The notes under the pieces are model-generated. The model was not told where the DNA came from, searched no databases, and saw only the letters and a list, made by a program, of their open reading frames with translations. Source: an uncultured Bacilli bacterium (GTDB taxonomy: Bacteria > Bacillota_I > Bacilli_A > RF39 > UBA660). From it: a stretch of DNA of 14,639 nt. Location of the stretch: positions 1-14,639 of the forward strand of contig CAKPHZ010000030.1 in assembly GCA_934162265.1 (NCBI GenBank), read 5' to 3'. Positions 5,640-12,001 of this stretch are shown here, piece after piece. Numbering within the stretch: the stretch's first letter is position 1; every line of letters begins with the position of its first letter. The translations under genes were made by a program, and so were the position numbers.

Positions 5640-6941
5640 ATGAAGAAGTATAATCAGAAAAAAATGTTTTTAACGAAGAAGAAAATAATTATCATTCTAC
5701 TTATTATTCTTTTTATTTTAATAATACTACTATTAAGTGAAAACAGAGGAAAAGAAAGAATTATTGCTAAACAAAAAATAATTCCTATTACAAAAAATAA
5801 ATTAGAGAAAATACAAGAAAATTATTCAGATTATGTTATTTTAAAAAATAAAAGTAATCTTTATGAAAAAGAAAAAAATACTTATCAAAAAGTAGCAACC
5901 ATTAAAGGAACAGTAGAATTATCTCTTGATCCAAATTATATTGTTGAAGATGAATATTTTAAAATAAAAGATAGTAATTACTATATTAAATATACAGATA
6001 TAACAAAAATAGATAACTTATCCCCATTATCTGGAGAATATAAAACTTATTCAAATTATATTCCTTATAATGAAAGTATTGTATTAAAAAATAAAGCAAA
6101 ACTTTATCTACCTGATAATTCTTATTATGAACTAGAAAAAGGAACTTTTCCTCTTTTAATTAAAAATGATGACAAATATGGAATAGAATTCAATCACTCT
6201 TTAGTTTATGTTTCTAAAGAAGATGTCAAAGAAGTAATCAATCAAGAAAATACTGAAAAAAAACATACCAATGCCGTGTCTGTCTTAAATTACCACTATG
6301 TAGTAAGTGATAGCAACGAAAATGGAGAAAAAACTGAATGCAAGCAAAGTATTTGCATCACCGATACTATGTTTGATAGTCACATAAAATACTTAAAAGA
6401 AAATCACTTTTATGCAACTTCTATGAGAGATTTAGAACTTTATATTGAAGGAAAAATACAATTGCCTGAAAAAAGCATAACATTAACTTTTGATGATGGG
6501 TGGTATGTGGCAAGAACAATAAATATTTTAAATCAGTATCAAATGTTAGGAACACTTTTCTTAATCGGTAGTCTTGCTAATCCAAATGATTATAATTCTC
6601 CTTATCTAGAAGTCCACTCCCATACATGGAATATGCATAAAATTGGGGATTGTCCATCTAACATTGGAAGAGGAGGAATACTTTGTCTAGATGAAAATAC
6701 TATTTTAGAAGACTTAAAGAAAAGTAGAGAATCTCTAAATAATACAACTTATTTTTGCTATCCATTTTATGATTATAATACTAGGGCTATTGAATTATTA
6801 AAAAAAGCTGGATTCACTATGGCTTTTGCAGGAGAACTAAAGGACAGTAAAGTTAGAGTAGGGCAAGATAAATATAAAATTCCAAGATATGTCATTGTAA
6901 ATACAACTTCAATGGATACATTTAAAAAGTATGTCAATTAG
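5640..6941 (+). CDS. Membrane-anchored polysaccharide deacetylase (NodB domain)
   Basis: A 433-residue protein predicted to remove N- or O-acetyl groups from an extracellular glycan such as peptidoglycan. A basic N-terminus precedes one hydrophobic segment (about 15-33) that anchors it with the rest outside. Two similar beta-rich segments follow: about 64-125 (SDYVILKNKSNLYEKE) and 143-200 (NESIVLKNKAKLYLPDN), which look like tandem SH3-type modules. The NodB domain occupies about 211-433: LNYHYVV (216-222), TFDDGW (283-288) with the catalytic and metal-binding Asp pair, SHTWNMH (327-333) giving the metal-binding histidines in an H-T-x3-H arrangement, and CYPFYDYN (373-380). I chose the ATG at 5640, 7 nt after AAGGAG; an upstream in-frame start overlaps the tRNA terminator and lacks a ribosome binding site. 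Monocistronic. The fold is confident; the substrate is not known. Confidence 0.88.
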   Translation: MKKYNQKKMFLTKKKIIIILLIILFILIILLLSENRGKERIIAKQKIIPITKNKLEKIQENYSDYVILKNKSNLYEKEKNTYQKVATIKGTVELSLDPNYIVEDEYFKIKDSNYYIKYTDITKIDNLSPLSGEYKTYSNYIPYNESIVLKNKAKLYLPDNSYYELEKGTFPLLIKNDDKYGIEFNHSLVYVSKEDVKEVINQENTEKKHTNAVSVLNYHYVVSDSNENGEKTECKQSICITDTMFDSHIKYLKENHFYATSMRDLELYIEGKIQLPEKSITLTFDDGWYVARTINILNQYQMLGTLFLIGSLANPNDYNSPYLEVHSHTWNMHKIGDCPSNIGRGGILCLDENTILEDLKKSRESLNNTTYFCYPFYDYNTRAIELLKKAGFTMAFAGELKDSKVRVGQDKYKIPRYVIVNTTSMDTFKKYVN

Positions 6942-6963
6942 ATCCAAAAAAGGATCTTTTTTT
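6940..6963 (+). terminator. Terminator overlapping the deacetylase stop codon
   Basis: AGATCC (6940-6945) pairs with GGATCT (6952-6957) around an A6 loop, followed by T (6957-6963). The TAG stop (6939-6941) forms the foot of the stem, as at the end of tsaD. Confidence 0.8.
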
Positions 6964-6982
6964 AGAGAAAATTTCTTAATCA

Positions 6983-7012
6983 GTATTTTAATTTTAAAAA
7001 TTATGTTATCCT
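6983..7012 (+). promoter_or_regulatory. Promoter block, copy 1, upstream of the HEXXH protein gene
   Basis: The block ends in the extended -10 TGT-TATCCT (7004-7012). The whole 30 bp matches 8232-8261 at 28 positions. No standard -35 is evident. The ribosome binding site AAAGGAGG (7018-7025) lies 8 nt before the ATG at 7034, so the transcript leader would be short. Confidence 0.6.
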
Positions 7013-7033
7013 TAAATAAAGGAGGATTTAATA

Positions 7034-8197
7034 ATGAAGTACGAAGAAATATATATTAAATATTTAAATCAAGAAACAGATTTAATTTTATTTAATTTAA
7101 AAAAATCTTTTATTGAATATTATGGTGAAAGTAGCAGAAATAAAATAGAAAGTATTTTTGACAGTTTAGTTATAGTTTATTTAGCTAAAAATCCTTCACA
7201 AAAAGAACTGGGTGACAAGATTGAAAAGTCAAGTTTTAATTATAATGAATTAATTGCTATTTTACTAAAAAATCAATCAAAATTAACAGAAAAAGATCTT
7301 ATTGAATATGCACTTAATAGTACAAAATTCATTTCTAATAAATTAACAAATTTTAAAGAAAAATTCATTGAGTTATCTTATTCTAAATTACTACAATCAA
7401 AAAAAATCAATTCAAGTTCTAAGAATATCTTACTTAATATGAGTAAAGGGTGCCTCGGTAAAGAATTAGAAGAATTCTTTACTGAATTTGTTGATGATTA
7501 TACAGCAGGATTTAGTTATGCTGAAACAAATCATAGCGCTTTAATTGGTATAAGGATAAATAAACAAGGAAAGATAGCATTACATACTTTAATTCATGAG
7601 ATTAATCATCAGTTGCAAAAAGAAGAAATATTTAAGGTCATAAATAAAGACCAAACGGAGCAATTTTTTTTAGTAGAAGGAATAACCAATAATAACAAAG
7701 ATTTAGTCAACGAACTAATTAACGAATACATAACGAAAGATATTATGGATATTTTTAATCAAAAATTTTCTTCTTCTTTATTAGATTTAAAGTTTACTAG
7801 CGGATATTTACAAATAGATCAAATCAGTGGTAACGTAATGAAAAAAGTTTATACATTATTAAGAAAAGAAATAAAGGAGAGATTAATAAATGGAAATGCT
7901 AGGACAATTAGAAAGCTCATTGATGGAGAAAATAAGGAAAATTATCAATTATTAAATAATTTTTATAATAAAATTAGCTCAAATATGTTAGAATTAAAAG
8001 AAAATGAAACAATAAAAACATTCTCAGAATATGTAAATGTATTATCTGAAAACGAAAAAAATAGATATGTTCAATTTACTAATAGTATCTATCAATCCAT
8101 CGAAAATAATTTTTTTAACTATCAACGATATGAAGAAGACTTAAAAAAGAAAGTTTCAGAAATGGTAGAAGAAGGACAAGCTAGAAAATTTAAATAA
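7034..8197 (+). CDS. Putative zinc metallopeptidase (HEXXH), uncharacterised family
   Basis: A 387-residue protein I cannot place in a named family. The central region contains ALHTLIHEINHQLQ (182-195) with HEINH at 188-192, the zinc-binding HEXXH motif with the expected hydrophobic residues before it. Glu231 in NEYIT (230-234), 39 residues after the last His, resembles the N-E-x-x-T third-ligand motif of several gluzincins. If so, His188, His192 and Glu231 bind zinc and Glu189 is the catalytic base. Residues 1-150 and 240-387 are mostly helical and Lys/Glu-rich. No signal peptide or membrane segment is seen, so it should act in the cytosol. Strong ribosome binding site AAAGGAGG. Monocistronic, but its promoter shares a 30-bp block with the next transcription unit, suggesting common control. 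Protease activity is an inference from motifs only. Confidence 0.75.
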   Translation: MKYEEIYIKYLNQETDLILFNLKKSFIEYYGESSRNKIESIFDSLVIVYLAKNPSQKELGDKIEKSSFNYNELIAILLKNQSKLTEKDLIEYALNSTKFISNKLTNFKEKFIELSYSKLLQSKKINSSSKNILLNMSKGCLGKELEEFFTEFVDDYTAGFSYAETNHSALIGIRINKQGKIALHTLIHEINHQLQKEEIFKVINKDQTEQFFLVEGITNNNKDLVNELINEYITKDIMDIFNQKFSSSLLDLKFTSGYLQIDQISGNVMKKVYTLLRKEIKERLINGNARTIRKLIDGENKENYQLLNNFYNKISSNMLELKENETIKTFSEYVNVLSENEKNRYVQFTNSIYQSIENNFFNYQRYEEDLKKKVSEMVEEGQARKFK

Positions 8198-8214
8198 AAT
8201 TTGTTTATTTTTTT
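8192..8214 (+). terminator. AU-only hairpin and T-run, weak terminator candidate
   Basis: AAATAAA (8192-8198) can pair with TTTATTT (8204-8210) around a 5-nt loop, followed by further T. It overlaps the TAA stop. It has no G-C pair, so termination would be inefficient if it occurs. Confidence 0.35.
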
Positions 8215-8231
8215 AAAACTTTTTATATGTG

Positions 8232-8261
8232 GTATTTTAATTCTAAAAATTATGTTATACT
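8232..8261 (+). promoter_or_regulatory. Promoter block, copy 2, upstream of the 168-residue ORF and yqeK
   Basis: Same 30-bp block as 6983-7012 with two substitutions, ending in the extended -10 TGT-TATACT (8253-8261). Transcription would start near 8268, giving a leader of about 22 nt before the ATG at 8290. Confidence 0.65.
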
Positions 8262-8289
8262 ATCCATGGTTATAAAAAGGAGGAAAGGT

Positions 8290-8796
8290 ATGCTAAAAAT
8301 TAAAAATATAAACTTTAAAGAAAAGTTTGCAGAAGCACATTTAAGACAAAGGATTTATGAAGGGACTAGTTATATCACTTTAATGGCAACGATTGAGTTT
8401 TATCCAAAGTTTGTAAACGACAGTATTTTAAGTGGAGCTCTTGACATAAAAGTTGACATGAAAGATATTCATTCTCTAAAAGATTTAGAAGAAAAAGAAT
8501 TAAAAGGAGAAATTGGAAATGTAACAATATCTGTAAATAACGATGATATTTGGGAACACAACAAAAGTGATAATTTTTCTATTAAATTAGGCAAAATAAA
8601 TGGACGTGAATTAGATTTTACGCTTAAAACAGAAGAATGTGAATTAAGTACCACATTAGAATTAATTAGTCTCTATACAACAAGTTCTAAAGAAGAAGAG
8701 TTAAAAAAAGTATTTTCTTTAGATGATTTCTATTCTAAAACATTAGAAAAAAAAGTAGGTACAAGTCAGATTATTAAGTATTTTGTTAAAGAATAG
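8290..8796 (+). CDS. Uncharacterised 168-residue protein, probably beta-rich
   Basis: I do not recognise this protein. Alternating hydrophobic and polar residues predict many beta strands (SYITLMATIEFYP, ALDIKVDM, GNVTISVNN, ELDFTLKT, STTLELISLY), followed by a short helical C-terminus. There is no signal peptide, membrane segment or obvious catalytic motif, and only one Cys. I chose the ATG at 8290 (MLKIKNINF) because AAGGAGG (8277-8283) lies 6 nt upstream; an in-frame ATG at 8227 lies within the promoter block. It is followed 12 bp later by yqeK and shares its transcript, so a link with nucleotide or stress metabolism is possible but unproven. Confidence 0.75.
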   Translation: MLKIKNINFKEKFAEAHLRQRIYEGTSYITLMATIEFYPKFVNDSILSGALDIKVDMKDIHSLKDLEEKELKGEIGNVTISVNNDDIWEHNKSDNFSIKLGKINGRELDFTLKTEECELSTTLELISLYTTSSKEEELKKVFSLDDFYSKTLEKKVGTSQIIKYFVKE

Positions 8797-8808
8797 AAAG
8801 GATTTTAC

Positions 8809-9369
8809 ATGAATGAACAAATAGAAAGAATAAAAAAAGATTTAAAAGAATCCCTATCAGATTATCGTTACGAGCATAGCTTAAGAGTAGGAGAAGTATC
8901 AAAAGAATTAGCCCATATTTATCATGTAGATGAAGAAAAAGCCTATTTAGCAGGAATAATTCATGATATTGCCAAAGAATTTACGAAAGAACAAAATGAA
9001 GAAATCATAAAAAGAAATGGTTGCTCCCTAGATAAAAACTCAACGTCCAGAATAAATCATGCTATAATAGGAGCTGTTTATGCAAAAGAAAAATATCATC
9101 TAGATGAGGATATCATTCATGCTATTTCTTCTCATACTATAGGCGATATTCCCATGAGCACCCTAGATAAAATAGTATTTATTGCTGATAAAATTGAACC
9201 AGGCAAAAATTATCCAAAGATTGAAGAAGAAAGACGACTTGCCAAAGAAAATTTAGATAAAGCAATAATTCTTTGTATGGAAAACAATCATCAAAAACTA
9301 AGAAAAGAAAACAAGAAAATAGCTCCAAAATCTATAGAAGTATTAAATGATTTAAAAAATAAACTCTAA
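8809..9369 (+). CDS. yqeK: HD-domain hydrolase YqeK, diadenosine tetraphosphatase (symmetrical)
   Basis: A 186-residue HD-superfamily protein. The metal-binding set is visible: His23 (YEHSLRV), His52-Asp53 (IIHDIAKE), His84 (INHAI), His109 (SSHTIGD) and Asp127 (FIADKIEPG). Sequence order and the ADKIEPG motif match YqeK, which in Bacillota hydrolyses Ap4A symmetrically to two ADP and so limits this stress-linked dinucleotide. The length is normal. In many Bacillota it sits next to nadD and rsfS; neither is present here. Instead it lies 12 bp after an unknown gene, with AGAAAGGA before the ATG at 8809. Identity is confident from motifs; activity follows from the family. Confidence 0.9.
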   Translation: MNEQIERIKKDLKESLSDYRYEHSLRVGEVSKELAHIYHVDEEKAYLAGIIHDIAKEFTKEQNEEIIKRNGCSLDKNSTSRINHAIIGAVYAKEKYHLDEDIIHAISSHTIGDIPMSTLDKIVFIADKIEPGKNYPKIEEERRLAKENLDKAIILCMENNHQKLRKENKKIAPKSIEVLNDLKNKL

Positions 9370-9423
9370 AGTCATTCACAAAAGCGTTAACTAAAGTTTG
9401 CATCTTTTTTTACTTTTACAAAA

Positions 9424-9457
9424 TTTATGTGCAAAAAACATAAAAATATGTTATTAT
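9424..9457 (+). promoter_or_regulatory. Promoter with overlapping inverted repeat, upstream of the four-gene operon
   Basis: An extended -10, TGT-TATTAT (9449-9457), lies about 48 bp before the ATG at 9505, without a good -35. Where the -35 would be, TTTATGT (9424-9430) and ACATAAA (9438-9444) form a 7-bp inverted repeat with a 7-nt centre. It could be an operator whose occupancy blocks the promoter or replaces the missing -35 contact. Confidence 0.45.
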
Positions 9458-9504
9458 TTTAATAGAATAAAAGTTTCTAAATAGGTAGTAAGGGAGAGAT
9501 AATA

Positions 9505-9945
9505 ATGAAAATATCAATGACAGATATTGTTGAAAAACTCAATGAAAGAAATGACCTTTTCTATGATGTATTAATATTAAGAATGTATGATGAATACAAA
9601 AAGCTAGAATCTATCCGCGATAATTCATTTGATGATAATATTCAAATCAACCCACTAAAAATTTATAATTCATACAACAATATCAATATTCAATTTCAAA
9701 AATACAAAAGGACCAATTATTTCAGTAATGAGGTAAATAAAGAAATTGAAAAACAAATAATAATGCTATCAAGTTGTATCCAAAAATTTCAAACTCATAA
9801 TAAAATAACCGTTCAAAACACTATTGATTTAATAACAAAATTAGAGTGCATACTAAATCTACCAGTAACTTTTCCTTCTGCAATTGAAAATTACTTATTC
9901 AAACAACTAAATTTAGAAGAGAAAAAAATAAAGAAAAAGAAATAA
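9505..9945 (+). CDS. Uncharacterised 146-residue helical protein, first gene of the operon
   Basis: I do not recognise this protein. It is 146 residues, apparently all-helical, rich in Asn, Ile and Lys, and ends in a run of lysines (KKIKKKK). There is no signal peptide, membrane segment or catalytic motif. Ribosome binding site AAGGGAGA (9490-9497) lies 7 nt before the ATG. It is the first gene of a four-gene unit: its stop is 16 bp before the next ATG, and the ribosome binding site of that gene overlaps its stop codon. The lysine tail could bind nucleic acid or an acidic surface, but nothing shows this directly. Confidence 0.8.
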   Translation: MKISMTDIVEKLNERNDLFYDVLILRMYDEYKKLESIRDNSFDDNIQINPLKIYNSYNNINIQFQKYKRTNYFSNEVNKEIEKQIIMLSSCIQKFQTHNKITVQNTIDLITKLECILNLPVTFPSAIENYLFKQLNLEEKKIKKKK

Positions 9946-9961
9946 AAAGGAGCAAAACTTT

Positions 9962-12001
9962 ATGAGTGAAGTCACTTTAAAAATAAAACAAGTTCTTGAA
10001 ACAAGTATTGAACAAAATCAAATAGAAGAAAATAATAAAACAATTCAAGAACTTTCTGAACAATTAAATTTAATTCAAGAATTTATTTTTCAATATGAAA
10101 AAAATCATAATATACAATCAGCAAAATTACCTATTATTTATGAAAATCTAAACAAAGAAAATGTAAAAACAATAGAAGAGTATAGTCAATTATTTGAATT
10201 ATTAAATTATTTTAAACAAAATAATACAAATCAATTATTTAATAATGATATTCAAAAAATTGAAACACTTTTTAATGAACTACTAACCGAAATAAAAAAA
10301 TTAGAAGTTCAATTTCAAGAAAAAATAGAGGAACAAAATAAAACACAATTAAAAATAACAAAAAATATTTTAAAATATCAAAAATTATTATATACATTAG
10401 AAGAATTTGCTAAAGAAAAAATTATTTCTTCTAGTAATTTTGATGCCATTTATCAATATTTAAAAAATGAATGTACCTATCTTTTGGAAGAAGAAAAAGT
10501 TGAATTGATGTATGAAATGACCTTGCAAAATGCTAAATTAATGGACAAAAAAATCAAATTAGAACAAATCAAACAAAATAAGATAATCAAGCAACAGCGA
10601 AGAAATCAAGAGCAAAAACTTGAACAACAAGTCATAGAAAAAGAAAAAAGTAAGTCTAATCAAGATGAAGGAATTATAGAAACTAAGGAAGAAAATTCAA
10701 CCCAATCTGTAGCATTTGATTATTTTACTCCAGAACAAAAAAATCTTTATCAACAAGCAAAAGAAATTTTATCTAAATATAATGGATTTTCGGAAGAAAT
10801 AAATACATTTGTTGAAAAAAGAAATTCAAATGATAAAACAGTAAAAGAACGCTTGATTTGGTACAAAACAATTTCTAATTCCCCTGAATTTCATAAAAGT
10901 ATCATTGCAAAGGATATTTCTTACCATATTATCAAAAATTTAGAAAACAACTCTAATCCAATACTTAAAGAAAAGTTATTTAACGAATTAAAAATTTTAA
11001 TTAAGGCCTTTAATGAAGAACATAAACCAGAACAAATTTTTGATTATATTGAAGTTTTAAAAAATTTAAATTTAGTTGATCAGTTAGAATTATGTAACAA
11101 AATAGATGAACTAATGGAAATGATTTCTCAAAAGATGAAAGAAAATAAAGAATTTACAATGACAATCTCACAATATGTAAAATCTTTAAATCAATCTAAG
11201 AGTGATTTCATTCAAAGCCTAAAAGATTATTCAGAAGTACAAAATGAAGAAACTATTGAATTATTAAATTTATTATTTGATGAACTTTATGATAAATACA
11301 AGGAAACAGAAAAAATTTTTAGTTATTATACCTTTTCTGTACCAAGTAATCAAAATGATATGTTAGAAAAAGCAAAGTCCTTTTATTCTGAAATAACATC
11401 ACTGAATAATATCATTGTATTTGTTAATGATAATGATGATGCTATTCCAATCATTGAAACAGATATTGAAGAAGATAGAAGAATATCTTCTAAGCAAAAA
11501 AAATACAGTGCAACATTAAACAAATTAAGAATGATGGTCAGTGACAAATTTGTAGCAAGTGGAGGACAATCTAAAGATGATAAAGTTAAAAGCAGAATTT
11601 ATAATAAAGATTTTTTAGAAACTTTTCAGGTAAAAAGTACTCATAATGGAGATACAAGAATATTTTATAGTCGATTTAGAACAACTCTAAAAGAAGTATT
11701 TCCAGAATGTAGTGAAAATACTCACATCTTATTAATTTATGAAGTAGGGTATGGGGCAACAGATAAACAAAAGAAGGCAGATATAAATGCCCTAGCATTA
11801 TCCAGAGCCTATTCTAATAAAGAAAGAATTGCCGAAATCTGTTCACTATTAATGACTGATTGGAATAAAGTATCTGAAAAAGACAAAGAAGAAAGACAAA
11901 AAGAAATTAAAGAGTATTTAAGAAGACAAACAATAAAATTAGGCCACTTTATTTCAAAAACAGAAGGCTCCAAGACATTAGAAGAAGGGAGGGAAAAATA
12001 A
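9962..12001 (+). CDS. Large helical protein with RelE/HigB-like C-terminal region
   Basis: A 679-residue protein with no recognised full-length family. Residues 1-235 are helical and heptad-like, ending in a Gln/Lys/Glu-rich coiled coil (about 195-232). A polar linker (232-252) leads to a second helical region (255-475). The C-terminal part (about 483-628) is different: a strand (NNIIVFVND), then residues about 510-625 with GDTRIFYSRF (563-572), ILLIYEVGYGATDKQKK (589-605) and an Ala-rich helix ending in SRAYSN. This strand order (g-x-x-R-I-x-Y, then i-L-L-x-x-x-x-x-K, then helix with R near the end) resembles the RelE/ParE/HigB fold of toxin-antitoxin toxins. The assignment is by eye. No separate antitoxin gene is recognised. 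The stop overlaps the next start by 1 bp (TAATG). AAAAGGAG lies 9 nt before the ATG. No signal peptide is seen. Confidence 0.75.
   Translation: MSEVTLKIKQVLETSIEQNQIEENNKTIQELSEQLNLIQEFIFQYEKNHNIQSAKLPIIYENLNKENVKTIEEYSQLFELLNYFKQNNTNQLFNNDIQKIETLFNELLTEIKKLEVQFQEKIEEQNKTQLKITKNILKYQKLLYTLEEFAKEKIISSSNFDAIYQYLKNECTYLLEEEKVELMYEMTLQNAKLMDKKIKLEQIKQNKIIKQQRRNQEQKLEQQVIEKEKSKSNQDEGIIETKEENSTQSVAFDYFTPEQKNLYQQAKEILSKYNGFSEEINTFVEKRNSNDKTVKERLIWYKTISNSPEFHKSIIAKDISYHIIKNLENNSNPILKEKLFNELKILIKAFNEEHKPEQIFDYIEVLKNLNLVDQLELCNKIDELMEMISQKMKENKEFTMTISQYVKSLNQSKSDFIQSLKDYSEVQNEETIELLNLLFDELYDKYKETEKIFSYYTFSVPSNQNDMLEKAKSFYSEITSLNNIIVFVNDNDDAIPIIETDIEEDRRISSKQKKYSATLNKLRMMVSDKFVASGGQSKDDKVKSRIYNKDFLETFQVKSTHNGDTRIFYSRFRTTLKEVFPECSENTHILLIYEVGYGATDKQKKADINALALSRAYSNKERIAEICSLLMTDWNKVSEKDKEERQKEIKEYLRRQTIKLGHFISKTEGSKTLEEGREK

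Noticed and set aside
9381..9411. A possible terminator after yqeK (GC...GC pairing followed by a T-run at 9404-9411).
   Set aside because: The stem needs bulges and wobble pairs and has only a few stable base pairs; the T-run alone is not convincing in this AT-rich DNA.
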